A DNA stretch of 64,000 bases, taken from contig NZ_JABJVX010000012.1 of NCBI RefSeq assembly GCF_013155465.1, forward strand, positions 1 through 64,000, in the 5' to 3' direction. Position 1 is the stretch's first letter. Each line of letters opens with the position of its first letter. This DNA is from Alterinioella nitratireducens (GTDB taxonomy: Bacteria; Pseudomonadota; Alphaproteobacteria; Rhodobacterales; Rhodobacteraceae). Below, piece by piece: positions 7,536-16,113 of this stretch. The notes below the pieces were generated by a model. That model saw only the letters and a list, made by a program, of their open reading frames with translations. It did no database searches and was not told where the DNA came from. Both the position numbers and the translations under genes were made by a program.

Positions 7536-8429
7536 ATGACACAGGATCGGATCAGGCAGCTTATCGCGGGCCGCATGCAGGAAGACGGGCTGATGGAAAC
7601 CGGCGTTGCGGGGGTCAGGCTGTTCCGTGCGACGAAAGCCGTGCCCTGCGCCCCGGCGGTCTATGAACCCTCTGTCATCGCCATCGCCAGCGGGGCCAAG
7701 GAGGCGGTGCTGGACGGCGCGCGATATGTCTATGACAACAGCCGGTATCTGCTCTGCCCCATGTCGATGCCGGTGAAGGCGGGGACGCCGACCGCCTCGC
7801 CCGATACGCCACTTTTCGGTGTCTACATCGCGCTCGATCCGCGCCTGATGGCCGGGCTGGCCATCGAGATGGAGACCGCAGGCGGCGCGATCACGGCGCC
7901 TGACCCCGGGCCGGTGTCGCAGGGCATCCGGTTTGCGCGGTGGGACGCGGCATTTTCGGAGGCCCTGCTGAGGCTCCTGCAACTGGGCGACAGCAAGACG
8001 GATACCGCCGTTCTGGGCGAGGCGCGGCTGCGCGAGCTCTATTACGCGATCCTGAAGGGGGAGGCGGGCGGCGTCGCGCGGCAGGCCTTCGGTGCGGGCA
8101 ATGCCATTGCGCGAGCCATTGCGCATGTATCGTCCAATCTGGACGCGCCGATCTCGATCGACGACATGGCCAGCCGCGCGGGCATGAGCCGGGCGGTGTT
8201 TCATCGCAAGTTCAAGCAGGTGACGACATTGCCGCCGATCCAGTTCGTCAAGTCGATGCGCCTGAACAGTGCCGCGATGAAGATTGCCGGGGGCATGCCG
8301 GTAAGCGAAGCGGCGATGGATGTCGGCTATCTCAGCCCGTCCCAGTTCAGCCGCGAGTTCAAGCGGCTCTATGGTCAGTCGCCAAGGCAATGGAGCGATG
8401 CGCAAGACCTCCCCGCAGGGGGGATGTGA
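7536..8429 (+). CDS. AraC-family transcription regulator
   Basis: About 297 residues. The N-terminal cupin-like AraC_N region carries conserved segments such as YEPSVIAIASGAK and SRYLLCPMSMPV. The C-terminal double helix-turn-helix includes ISIDDMASRAGMSRAVFHRKF and the second helix pair ending VGYLSPSQFSREFKRLYG. The frame opens at a TTG at 7500, but the ATG at 7536 gives a family-like start. It is divergent from the SDR gene, an arrangement common for AraC regulators of aldehyde or ketone reductases (YqhC/YqhD type). The inducer is unknown. Confidence 0.88.
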   Translation: MTQDRIRQLIAGRMQEDGLMETGVAGVRLFRATKAVPCAPAVYEPSVIAIASGAKEAVLDGARYVYDNSRYLLCPMSMPVKAGTPTASPDTPLFGVYIALDPRLMAGLAIEMETAGGAITAPDPGPVSQGIRFARWDAAFSEALLRLLQLGDSKTDTAVLGEARLRELYYAILKGEAGGVARQAFGAGNAIARAIAHVSSNLDAPISIDDMASRAGMSRAVFHRKFKQVTTLPPIQFVKSMRLNSAAMKIAGGMPVSEAAMDVGYLSPSQFSREFKRLYGQSPRQWSDAQDLPAGGM

Positions 8430-8458
8430 CGGCCCCTGTTCGGGCCGCCAGTGTGAAC

Positions 8459-8815
8459 TTAGTCGGAGAGGCACAGCTTGTTCCCGTCGAGATCGCGGAT
8501 ATAGGCCGAGAATTTCGGCCCGCGTTGGCCGGGCGTGCCTTCGCAGGTGGCGCCGAGGGTGAGGGCCAGCGCGTGCAATCGTCTGACGTCCTCCTCGGTC
8601 CCGGCGCGGAAGCCCACCATGGTGCCGTTGCCGCTGGTGGCGGGGGTCGTGTCGAAGGGGATCGCTGTCGCGAAGGCGAAATCCGTGCCGAACCAGTAGG
8701 TCATCCTCTCCGAGGGGGAGGCGCATTGCAGCCCCGCCCCCGCGAAGAGCGCATCGTAGAAGGCCTTTGCGGCCTGCATGTCATTCGTGCCGAGGGTGAC
8801 GTAGTTCATCTTCAT
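8459..8815 (-). CDS. VOC (glyoxalase-fold) family protein
   Basis: A 118-residue single-module vicinal oxygen chelate protein beginning MKMNYVTLGTND and ending in the family's typical strand, YIRDLDGNKLCL. AAGGAG lies about eight bases upstream of the ATG. Such proteins bind a metal and act in glyoxalase-like, dioxygenase or resistance reactions. Which applies here is unknown. It is divergent from the WYL regulator across 79 bases that contain a palindrome, so the two likely form a regulator/target pair. Confidence 0.85.
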   Translation of the reverse strand: MKMNYVTLGTNDMQAAKAFYDALFAGAGLQCASPSERMTYWFGTDFAFATAIPFDTTPATSGNGTMVGFRAGTEEDVRRLHALALTLGATCEGTPGQRGPKFSAYIRDLDGNKLCLSD

Positions 8816-8870
8816 GGCGTGATCTCCTTGTCTGCCGTTTCGATGTAGGTCACCCGATATTGCCAAATAT

Positions 8871-8883
8871 GACATTTTATGTC
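8871..8883. promoter_or_regulatory. palindromic operator candidate between VOC and WYL genes
   Basis: GACAT-TTT-ATGTC is a perfect 5-bp inverted repeat that extends to about eight bases per arm with one mismatch (TATGACAT / ATGTCCTA). It lies 12 bases upstream of the WYL regulator start and about 55 bases from the VOC start, placed to control both genes. The regulator assignment is inferred from position. Confidence 0.45.
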
Positions 8884-8894
8884 CTATTTGTTGC

Positions 8895-9629
8895 ATGGCC
8901 CGGACAAACGCACAGGACAGGCTCAGGCGGATGGACCTGCTTGGCGCAGAGCTCAAGCAGGAGGGGCATTGCACGGTCCGGGATCTCGCGCGCACCCATG
9001 GGGTCAGCACCCGCACGATCGCGCGCGACCTGGCGCTGATGCGCGAACAGGGCCTGCCGATCGACGCCGATCGCGGGCGCGGCGGGGGTGTGCGGCTGGA
9101 CCGGAGATGGGGCGTGGGCCGGATGAACCTCTCCTATCCCGAGGCGGTCGATCTTCTGATCAGCATCGCGGTGGCGGAGCGGATGGAGTCGCCCCTGTTC
9201 CTGGCCAGCCAGGGATCGGTGCGGCGGCAGTTGGTGGCCTCGTTCTCGCCGGAAAAGCGCGACAGGGTGAACCGGCTGAAATCGCGCGTCGTGATCGGTG
9301 TCACCGCCTCGACCTATGTGCAGGCCGGGGTCAGCGCGCCGCCGAAACGGGTCGTGCAGGCGTTGCACCAGGCTTTTGTCGATCAGGAGGTGCTGGAGAT
9401 CCGATACCGGCGCGAGGATGGCGCGGTCTCCGAACGCCGGATCGAGCCGCATTACCTTTTGCTGAAATATCCCGTCTGGTATGTCGTCGCGGTCGACCAT
9501 CTCAGGCAAGCGCCACGGACCTTCCGATGTGACCGGATGATTGCCGCCAGCCGGACGGCCGATCCGTTTCGCCTGTTGCCGAAGCCTGCGTTCCGATCCG
9601 CGATGGAGGGTGACGACCTGGCGCTGTGA
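8895..9629 (+). CDS. HTH/WYL-domain transcription regulator (YafY type)
   Basis: A 244-residue regulator. An HTH_11/DeoR-like winged helix at the N-terminus (RLRRMDLLGAEL...VRDLARTHGVSTRTIARDL, about 9-48) is followed by a GGG wing and a C-terminal WYL-type ligand-binding domain (IEPHYLLLKYPVWYVVAV, with the WY pair near 214). These are one-component regulators that usually sense a small ligand through the WYL domain. It is divergent from the VOC gene, with a shared palindrome between them. The ligand is unknown. Confidence 0.88.
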   Translation: MARTNAQDRLRRMDLLGAELKQEGHCTVRDLARTHGVSTRTIARDLALMREQGLPIDADRGRGGGVRLDRRWGVGRMNLSYPEAVDLLISIAVAERMESPLFLASQGSVRRQLVASFSPEKRDRVNRLKSRVVIGVTASTYVQAGVSAPPKRVVQALHQAFVDQEVLEIRYRREDGAVSERRIEPHYLLLKYPVWYVVAVDHLRQAPRTFRCDRMIAASRTADPFRLLPKPAFRSAMEGDDLAL

Positions 9630-9642
9630 GGGTCAACGAAAA

Positions 9643-9664
9643 CGGGCGCCCCGAGGAACGCCCG
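9643..9664. terminator. weak hairpin between convergent genes
   Basis: CGGGCG (9643-9648) pairs with CGCCCG (9659-9664) across a 10-base loop, in the 59-base gap where the WYL regulator and the FadJ-type gene converge. There is no clear T-run, so this is only a candidate bidirectional terminator. Confidence 0.35.
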
Positions 9665-9688
9665 CTTGATCCTGTCTTGCCCCTTGGT

Positions 9689-11893
9689 TCAGGCGGCCTT
9701 GCTGTCCACACCTTCGCCGAAGCGGCCGTAGAAGCTCTGCCCCTTGTCGGCCATCTCGCGCAGGAGGGCAGGGGTCGCGAAGCGGTCGCCATAGGTCTTG
9801 GCCAACTCGTCGCAACGCTCGGCGGCGTAGGGCGTGCCGAGGATGTCGAGCCAGGAGAACGGCCCGCCGGACCAGGGCGCGAAGCCCCAGCCGAGGATCG
9901 CGCCGACATCGCCTTCGCGGATGTCTTCCAGCACGCCATCCTTCAATGCGCGCACCGCCTCCAGCACCTGCGCGAAGAGCAGGCGATGCTGCACCTCGGT
10001 CAGGCTCGGCTGGTCGTCGGCCTCCTTGTATTTGGCGGCGATGCCCTCCCAGATCCCCTCGCGCTTGCCCTTGTCGTCATAGGCGTAGAAGCCCGCATTG
10101 GACTTGCGGCCCAACCGGCCTTCGCCCTCCAACCAGAACAGCACCTCATCGGCGGCGTCGTTGTCATAGTCGTCGCCCATCGCCGCGCGGGTGGCCTTGG
10201 CGATCTTGACGCCGAGGTCGATGGAGGTCTCGTCGGTCAGTTGCAGCGGACCCAGAGGCATGCCGACCAGCTTGGCGGCATTCTCGATCAGCACCGGCGA
10301 GACGCCTTCGGTGACCATCCGCACCCCTTCGTTGATGTAGGGGATGATGCAGCGGTTGGCGTAGAAGAAGCGGGCGTCATTGACGACGATCGGCGTCTTG
10401 CGGATCTGGCGCACGAAATCGAGCGCCTTGGCCACAGCCACATCGCCGGTCTTCTCGCCCTTGATGATCTCGACCAGCAGCATCTTGTCGACGGGGCTGA
10501 AGAAGTGGATGCCGATGAACTGATCGGGGCGCTTGGACGCCTTGGCAAGCTCGGTGATCGGCAGGGTCGAGGTGTTGGTGGCGAAGATCGCATCTGCCGG
10601 GATCACGGCCTCGGTCTTTTCGGTCACACCGGCCTTGACGCCGACATCCTCGAACACCGCCTCGACGATCAGGTCGCAGCCTTCAAGGGCGGCGTAATCG
10701 GTGGTTGCGGTGATGCGGTCCAGAACCTCCTGTTTCTTCTCTTCCGTCACCTTCTTGCGGGAAATGCCCTTGTCGAGGATACCCTCGGAATAGGACTTGC
10801 CCTTGTCGGCGGCGTCCTGCCTGGCGTCGATCAGCACCACTTCGATGCCCGCATTCGCGCTGACATAGGCGATGCCCGCGCCCATCATGCCCGCGCCGAG
10901 GATGCCGACGCGTCTGACCGTCTGGTCGGCCACGTCGGGGCGGTTCGCGCCTTTTTCCAGCGCCTCCTTGTTGATGAAAAGCGAGCGGATCATCGCGGCG
11001 GAGGAGGGGTTCATCAGCACGTTGACGAAATTGCGTGCCTCGACCTTCAGCGCGGTGTCGAAGGGCACCAGCGCGCCCTCATAGACGGCCTGCAGCAGCG
11101 CCTTGGCCGCCGGGTAGACGCCCTTGGTCTTGCCATGCACCATCGCGGAAGCCCCCACGAAGGTCATGAAACCGGCGGGGTGATAGGGCGCGCCGCCGGG
11201 CATCTTGTAGCCCTTTTCATCCCAGGGCTGGACGATCCTGGGCTCGGACAGAACCCAGTCCTTCGCCTTGGCCATCAGCTCGTCGGCGGGCACCACCTCG
11301 TCGATCAGACCGGCGGAGAGGGCTTTCTTGGGGTCGCTCAGCTTGCCTTCCAGAAGGAAGGGGCTGGCCGTCATCGCGCCCATCTTGCGCACAAGCCGCG
11401 TCGTGCCGCCCGCGCCGGGGAAGATGCCGACCATGATCTCGGGCAGGCCGATCTTGGCCTTCGGGTTGTCGGCGACGAAAATGCGGTGGCAGGCCAGCGG
11501 GATCTCGAAGCCGATGCCCAGACCGGTGCCGGGCATGGCGCAGGCCACGGGCTTGCCGCCCTTGTTGGTCTTGGGGTCCATGCCCGCGCGCTCGATTTTC
11601 CTGAGCACGGTGTGCATGTGCATGATGCCGTCCATCAAACCTCGCGCCGGATTGTCGCCCGCCATTTCCTTCATCTTGGCGATGACGTTGAGGTCCATGC
11701 CGCCCGCGAAACTTCCCTCCTTGCCGGAGGTGACGATGACGCCCTTGACGGCGTCATCGGCCAGCGCCTCGTCGATGCAAGCCTCCAGCTCGGCCAGCGC
11801 GTCGAGGTTCAGCACGTTCATGCTCTTGCCCTGGGTGTCCCAGGTGATGATGGCGACGCCGTCGGCGTCCGTCTTCATGGTGAAATCAGCCAT
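9689..11893 (-). CDS. fadJ: FadJ-type enoyl-CoA hydratase/3-hydroxyacyl-CoA dehydrogenase
   Basis: A 734-residue two-domain beta-oxidation enzyme. The N-terminal crotonase domain (about 1-200) has the oxyanion-hole glycines in SGKEGSFAGGMDL and CAMPGTGLGIGFE. The middle NAD-binding domain starts at GILGAGMMGAGIAYV (about 318). Two C-terminal 3HCDH domains follow, including HFFSPVDKM. It hydrates 2-enoyl-CoA and oxidises the resulting 3-hydroxyacyl-CoA with NAD. The gene follows the thiolase by 12 bases, forming the usual alpha/beta pair. A second, more diverged copy is at 36592-38667. Confidence 0.95.
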   Translation of the reverse strand: MADFTMKTDADGVAIITWDTQGKSMNVLNLDALAELEACIDEALADDAVKGVIVTSGKEGSFAGGMDLNVIAKMKEMAGDNPARGLMDGIMHMHTVLRKIERAGMDPKTNKGGKPVACAMPGTGLGIGFEIPLACHRIFVADNPKAKIGLPEIMVGIFPGAGGTTRLVRKMGAMTASPFLLEGKLSDPKKALSAGLIDEVVPADELMAKAKDWVLSEPRIVQPWDEKGYKMPGGAPYHPAGFMTFVGASAMVHGKTKGVYPAAKALLQAVYEGALVPFDTALKVEARNFVNVLMNPSSAAMIRSLFINKEALEKGANRPDVADQTVRRVGILGAGMMGAGIAYVSANAGIEVVLIDARQDAADKGKSYSEGILDKGISRKKVTEEKKQEVLDRITATTDYAALEGCDLIVEAVFEDVGVKAGVTEKTEAVIPADAIFATNTSTLPITELAKASKRPDQFIGIHFFSPVDKMLLVEIIKGEKTGDVAVAKALDFVRQIRKTPIVVNDARFFYANRCIIPYINEGVRMVTEGVSPVLIENAAKLVGMPLGPLQLTDETSIDLGVKIAKATRAAMGDDYDNDAADEVLFWLEGEGRLGRKSNAGFYAYDDKGKREGIWEGIAAKYKEADDQPSLTEVQHRLLFAQVLEAVRALKDGVLEDIREGDVGAILGWGFAPWSGGPFSWLDILGTPYAAERCDELAKTYGDRFATPALLREMADKGQSFYGRFGEGVDSKAA

Positions 11894-11905
11894 TGGTCTG
11901 GTTCC

Positions 11906-13117
11906 TTACACGCGTTCGATGATGGTTGCGGCGCCCATACCGGAGCCGATGCAAAGAGTGGCGAGGCCGGTGCCCTTGCCGCTGCGCTCAAGCTCATCCA
12001 AGAGCGTGCCGAGGATCATCGCGCCGGTCGCGCCAAGCGGGTGACCCATGGCGATTGAGCCGCCATTGACGTTGATCTTGTCCCAATCCGCGTCAAACGC
12101 CTGCTGGAACCGCATGACCACGCTCGCGAAGGCCTCGTTGACCTCGAAAAGGTCGATATCGCCGATCTCCATGCCGCTTTCGGCGAGGATCTTCTGCGTG
12201 ACCGGAACCGGCCCGGTCAGCATGATGGTGGGGTCGGTGCCGATCTTGGCCGTGGCCCTGATCCGGGCGCGGGGCTTGAGGCCCATCGCCTCGCCAAATT
12301 CCCTGTTGCCGATGAGTACGGCGGCAGCGCCATCGACGATGCCCGAGGAGTTGCCGGCGTGGTGGATGTGGTTGATCCGCTCAAGATGGGGGTATTTCAT
12401 CAGCGCGATGGCGTCGAAACCGGGCATGGTCTCGCCCATGTCCTTGAACGAGGGCTTGAGCCCGCCAAGCGACTGCATATCGGTCTGGGGGCGCATGTAT
12501 TCGTCATGGGCCAGGATCGGCAAGCCGTTGATATCGTTGACAGGCACGACGGAACCCGCGAAATGCCCTGCGTCCCAGGCGGCCTTGGCGCGTTTCTGGC
12601 TTTCGACGGCCAGCGCGTCGGCCTGATCGCGGGTGAAGCCGTATTCGGTGGCGATGATGTCGGCCGAGATGCCCTGCGGCACGAAGTAATTGTCGATGGC
12701 GATGGACGGGTCGACGGCGATTGCGCCGCCATCCATGCCCATCGGCACGCGGGACATGCATTCCACCCCGCCCGCGATATAGGCGGACCCTGCACCGCCG
12801 CGCACCTGGTTGGCGGCGAGGTTCACAGCCTCCAGCCCGGAGGCGCAGAAGCGGTTGATGGCGAGGCCGGGGATGCTTTCGTCGAGCTCGGAGGCCAGCA
12901 CGGCGGTCCGCGCAAGACAGGCGCCCTGTTCGCCCACTTGCGTGACATTGCCCCAGATCACGTCCTCGACGGCGTGGCCTTCGAGGTTGTTGCGCGATTT
13001 CAGCGCGTTGAGCGCGATCGCCGAGAGGCGCGGGGCGGAGACCTCGTGCAGGCTTCCGTCCTTGCGGCCCTTGCCGCGGGGGGTGCGCACGGCATCGTAG
13101 ATAAAGGCGTCGGTCAT
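11906..13117 (-). CDS. fadA: acetyl-CoA C-acyltransferase (thiolase)
   Basis: A 403-residue thiolase that cleaves 3-ketoacyl-CoA to acetyl-CoA and shortened acyl-CoA. The nucleophilic Cys is in NRFCASGLEAV (about 88-98). The HPLGATGA histidine loop and the C-terminal CIGSGMGAA cysteine are intact. It sits between the glutathione transferase gene (12 bases upstream) and the FadJ-type gene (12 bases downstream), so it is very likely co-transcribed and paired with that enzyme. The fadA/fadI name follows function and neighbours. Chain-length preference is unknown. Confidence 0.94.
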   Translation of the reverse strand: MTDAFIYDAVRTPRGKGRKDGSLHEVSAPRLSAIALNALKSRNNLEGHAVEDVIWGNVTQVGEQGACLARTAVLASELDESIPGLAINRFCASGLEAVNLAANQVRGGAGSAYIAGGVECMSRVPMGMDGGAIAVDPSIAIDNYFVPQGISADIIATEYGFTRDQADALAVESQKRAKAAWDAGHFAGSVVPVNDINGLPILAHDEYMRPQTDMQSLGGLKPSFKDMGETMPGFDAIALMKYPHLERINHIHHAGNSSGIVDGAAAVLIGNREFGEAMGLKPRARIRATAKIGTDPTIMLTGPVPVTQKILAESGMEIGDIDLFEVNEAFASVVMRFQQAFDADWDKINVNGGSIAMGHPLGATGAMILGTLLDELERSGKGTGLATLCIGSGMGAATIIERV

Positions 13118-13129
13118 GTCTTGGTCCTT

Positions 13130-13771
13130 TCAGGTGCGGTCGGCAGGGCTGCCGGGCATCAGGTCATAGGGGTGTTTCCAGCCGGGCGTTTCGCTGATGC
13201 GGGTCAGCCAGGCGTCGATATGGGGCCAGTCGGATCGGTCGAATCCGAAGGGTTCGGGGTAGAAGAGATAGCCGCAGCAGGCGATGTCAGCGGTGGTGAT
13301 CGCGTCGCCCACCAGCCAGTCGCGGGTTTCCAGCGCGGCATCCAGCGTCGCATAGGCGGATTTGAGGCGGCCCTGCATGAAGCCGATCACCTCGGCGGGG
13401 CGCTTGTCCTCGGGGAGAAAGTTCATCAAGAAGCGGGTCATGCCGGCCTGGCTGCTGAGCTTGTGATTGTCCCACAGGATCCAGCGCAGGATTTCGCGGC
13501 GGGCCTCGCGCGTGGCACCGGTCAGCTTGCCCGACAGGTGCACGGCATAGTCCTGGATCGCGCCGGATTGGGTCAGGGTGTAGTCATGGTCGGTATCGAC
13601 CAGCACCGGCACCTCGCCCATCGGGTTGATGGCGCGGAAATCGGGGCTCCGGGTTTCGCCGCCAAAGAAATCGACAAAGACCGGCTGCCAGTCGAGCCCG
13701 GCCAATTCAAGCGTCAGCGCCGCCTTGTAGGCATTGCCGCTTTCTCCGAAGCAGTAGAGTTTCAGTGTCAT
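13130..13771 (-). CDS. glutathione S-transferase family protein
   Basis: A 213-residue protein with a thioredoxin-fold N-terminus (MTLKLYCFGESGNAYKAAL, with the QSGAIQDYAV glutathione-binding segment near 67-76) and an all-helical C-terminal domain. GGGAGG lies three to four bases before the ATG at 13771. An upstream in-frame start exists but is not family-like. It is the first gene of a tight trio with thiolase and FadJ-type enzyme. That is an unusual place for a GST and suggests detoxification of, or activity on, a reactive beta-oxidation intermediate. This role is inferred only. Confidence 0.88.
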   Translation of the reverse strand: MTLKLYCFGESGNAYKAALTLELAGLDWQPVFVDFFGGETRSPDFRAINPMGEVPVLVDTDHDYTLTQSGAIQDYAVHLSGKLTGATREARREILRWILWDNHKLSSQAGMTRFLMNFLPEDKRPAEVIGFMQGRLKSAYATLDAALETRDWLVGDAITTADIACCGYLFYPEPFGFDRSDWPHIDAWLTRISETPGWKHPYDLMPGSPADRT

Positions 13772-13799
13772 CGTCCCTCCCAGTTTCAGCGTTGCGCGG

Positions 13800-13885
13800 G
13801 TGGGGGGTTTCACACCCCCCACACCCCCCGTGGAGTATTTTCACCAAGAAGATGGCACGTAACGAAGCATTAACGTTAACGTGCC
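13800..13885 (-). repeat. dispersed intergenic repeat, copy A
   Basis: Read on the minus strand, a GTTAACGTTAA-type block is followed by CTTCTTGGTGAAAATACTCC and then a GC palindrome (GTGGGGGG/CCCCCCAC at 13800-13807 and 13815-13822). The same order of blocks occurs at 57391-57484 and 60655-60745, and a partial plus-strand copy (CTTCTTGGTCCAAATACTC) lies near 14016-14034. This stretch is most of the 306-bp gap between the GST gene and the 70-residue gene. No protein gene is seen in the gap. Confidence 0.5.
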
Positions 13886-13938
13886 ATCGTAGCAGGTGCG
13901 GTACAGGCTGGAGAGCCGATGACCGCCCAAGGAGATGG

Positions 13939-13991
13939 CCCTCTGCGTGCCCGACCCCGGTCTTCGGACCGGCTATGCGGGTGGCAGAGGG
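13939..13991. other. long stem-loop with UUCG tetraloop
   Basis: CCCTCTGC (13939-13946) pairs with GCAGAGGG (13984-13991). The apex is CCGGTC-TTCG-GACCGG (13957-13972), and a further CCCG/CGGG block pairs in between. The result is one 53-base imperfect hairpin capped by a stable UUCG loop, in the non-coding gap upstream of the GST gene. There is no T-run on either side, so it is not a textbook terminator. A small RNA or structured leader is possible. Confidence 0.5.
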
Positions 13992-14077
13992 TTCTCTTCT
14001 GAAAGCAACCTGCTCCCATCTTCTTGGTCCAAATACTCAAAATCCTGTCCTCGATACCCGCGCCGTCCTTTGCGACT

Positions 14078-14290
14078 TCAGCGCTTCCTGTCCTCAAGCT
14101 CCGAATTGAACAGCCGGATGCGGTGGGTGAAATTGTCCTCATCCATCACGCTTTTCCAGTTCTCGAAGAGGAAGGAGAGAAACTCCCCCTCATCCAGTCC
14201 CGCCTCCTGCGCCAGACCGCGCAGCTTGCGGTAGCCCTCCTCGCTCATGGCGATGTTGGGACGGCGGGTCAGGCGCAGGCGTTTGGGCAT
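14078..14290 (-). CDS. unknown conserved-looking 70-residue basic protein
   Basis: Begins MPKRLRLTRRPN, with GGGGAG upstream of the ATG at 14290. It starts 12 bases after the acyl-CoA dehydrogenase stop and is almost certainly co-transcribed with it. The N-terminus is basic. The rest is predicted helical, with an acidic stretch (LDEGEFLSFLFENW) and a charged tail. Length and layout are reminiscent of small ribbon-helix-helix-like proteins, but no motif settles it. Function unknown. It lies within beta-oxidation set 1. Confidence 0.75.
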   Translation of the reverse strand: MPKRLRLTRRPNIAMSEEGYRKLRGLAQEAGLDEGEFLSFLFENWKSVMDEDNFTHRIRLFNSELEDRKR

Positions 14291-14301
14291 GGGTTCTCCC
14301 C

Positions 14302-16077
14302 TCAGAACTGATCGGCGGCCAGACCCATCACCGGATCGGCGCCGGATTGGATGCGCGCCAGGTGCATTGTCGTCGCGGGCAGGCGGCGGGCCATGTAGTA
14401 GCGCGCGGTGGCCAGTTTCGTCTTGTGGAAGTCGGGATCGGACGTGCCGTTTGCAAGGGCATCGAGCGAGGCGCGGGCCATCCGGGCCCACATCAGTCCC
14501 AGGCAGACATGGCCCATCATGTGCATGAAGTCATAGGATCCCGACAGGGCCGCGTTGGGGTTCTTCATGCCTTCTTGCATGAAGAACATGCCGGCCGATT
14601 GCAATTCCTTCGACGCCTGCTTGAGCGGGGTCAGGATCGGCTCCATCCCCTCGACCTCGGCATTGTCCTTGATGAAGCTCTTGACCATCTCGAAGAAGGC
14701 CATGACGTGCTTGCCGCCATCCTGGGCCAGCTTGCGGCCCACGAGGTCCAGCGCCTGCACGCCGTTGGCCCCTTCGTAGATCATGGCGATGCGGGCATCG
14801 CGGGTGAACTGGCTCATGCCATGTTCCTCGATATAGCCGTGGCCGCCGTAGATCTGTTGCGCCAGCACGGTCATGTCGTAGCCCTGGTCAGTCAGGAAAC
14901 CCTTGATCACCGGGGTCATCAGCGAGATCAGACCGTCGGCATCGGCATCCTTGGCGCGATGCGCCTGGTCGATTAGCGTGGCCCCCCAGAGGACGAAGGC
15001 GCGGCCGCCCTCGACAAAGCTCTTCTGGTCCATCAGCGCGCGGCGGATATCGGGATGCACGATCAGCGGGTCGGCAGGACCTTCGGGATTCTCCGTGCCG
15101 GTGACGGCGCGGCCCTGCAGGCGCTCCTTCGCGTAGGTCAGCGCGTTCTGGTAGGCCACGTCGGCCTGCGCCAGGCCCTGGATGCCGACGCCGATGCGGG
15201 CCTCGTTCATCATCGTGAACATGGCGCGCATGCCTTTATGTTCCTCCCCCAGCAGCCAGCCCTGCGCCTCGTCGTAGTTCATCACGCAGGTGGAATTGCC
15301 GTGGATTCCCATCTTTTCCTCGATCGAGCCGCAGGCGACGCCGTTCCTTTCACCGACGTTGCCGTCGTCCTTGACCAGGAATTTCGGCACGATGAAGAGA
15401 GAGACGCCCTTGATGCCATCCGGGCCGCCGGGGATCTTGGCCAGCACCAGGTGGATGATGTTCTCGGCCATGTCATGTTCGCCCGAGGAGATGAAGATCT
15501 TCTCGCCCGAGATGCGGTAGCTGCCATCGTCCTGCGGCACGGCCTTGGTGCGCATCAGGCCCAGATCGGTGCCGCAATGCGATTCCGTCAGGTTCATGGT
15601 GCCGGTCCAGTTGCACGAGATCATGTCGGGCAGGTAGGTCTGCTTCTGCGCCTCGGTGCCATGCGCCAGGATCGCCGCTGCCGCGCCATGGGTCAGGCCC
15701 TGGTACATGGCGAAGGCCTGGTTGGCGGCGGACAGCATCTCGGTCAGCGCGAGGCCCATCACGTAGGGCAGGTTCTGACCGCCGTATTCCTCGGGCATGT
15801 CGAGGCCGGTCCAGCCGCCTTCCTTGACCTGCTCGAACGCGTCCCTGAAGCCCTTGGGCGTGCGCACGACCCCGTTTTCGAGGGTGCAGCCCTCCTGGTC
15901 GCCGACCGCGTTCAGGGGCGCCAGCACATCGCTTGCGATCTTGGCGGCCTCGTCGAGGATGGCGGTGGTGAAATCGGGCTCCAGATCGGCATAGCCGGGG
16001 ATGTCACGGTCCTGCACTTTCAGAACGTCGTGCAGCACATAGGCCATGTCCTTGGTGGGGGCGGTATAGTCGGGCAT
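14302..16077 (-). CDS. acyl-CoA dehydrogenase, long C-terminal-domain type
   Basis: A 591-residue FAD acyl-CoA dehydrogenase that introduces the first double bond of beta-oxidation. Visible signatures are [12 protein letters not shown] (about 158-169), [15 protein letters not shown] (about 188-202) and [17 protein letters not shown] with [12 protein letters not shown] (about 409-442). A C-terminal extension follows, as in the DmdC/PA0506-like subgroup. A DmdC-like role (methylthiopropionyl-CoA) is possible in this clade, but ordinary fatty acyl-CoA is equally likely. A MerR gene sits 36 bases upstream on the same strand. Confidence 0.92.
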   Translation of the reverse strand: MPDYTAPTKDMAYVLHDVLKVQDRDIPGYADLEPDFTTAILDEAAKIASDVLAPLNAVGDQEGCTLENGVVRTPKGFRDAFEQVKEGGWTGLDMPEEYGGQNLPYVMGLALTEMLSAANQAFAMYQGLTHGAAAAILAHGTEAQKQTYLPDMISCNWTGTMNLTESHCGTDLGLMRTKAVPQDDGSYRISGEKIFISSGEHDMAENIIHLVLAKIPGGPDGIKGVSLFIVPKFLVKDDGNVGERNGVACGSIEEKMGIHGNSTCVMNYDEAQGWLLGEEHKGMRAMFTMMNEARIGVGIQGLAQADVAYQNALTYAKERLQGRAVTGTENPEGPADPLIVHPDIRRALMDQKSFVEGGRAFVLWGATLIDQAHRAKDADADGLISLMTPVIKGFLTDQGYDMTVLAQQIYGGHGYIEEHGMSQFTRDARIAMIYEGANGVQALDLVGRKLAQDGGKHVMAFFEMVKSFIKDNAEVEGMEPILTPLKQASKELQSAGMFFMQEGMKNPNAALSGSYDFMHMMGHVCLGLMWARMARASLDALANGTSDPDFHKTKLATARYYMARRLPATTMHLARIQSGADPVMGLAADQF

Positions 16078-16113
16078 GATGATACGGGTCCTTGCGGAGA
16101 AGTGTAGAGGGGG

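Noticed and set aside
6426-8726. Very long minus-strand open frame (766 residues)
   Set aside because: Only the part from 7373 down is a real SDR. The rest is antisense to the AraC gene, with low-complexity Arg/His/Pro composition typical of shadow frames in GC-rich DNA.
9626-12058. 810-residue plus-strand frame
   Set aside because: Exactly antisense to the FadJ-type gene. It has Gly/His/Asp-rich shadow composition and no family motif.
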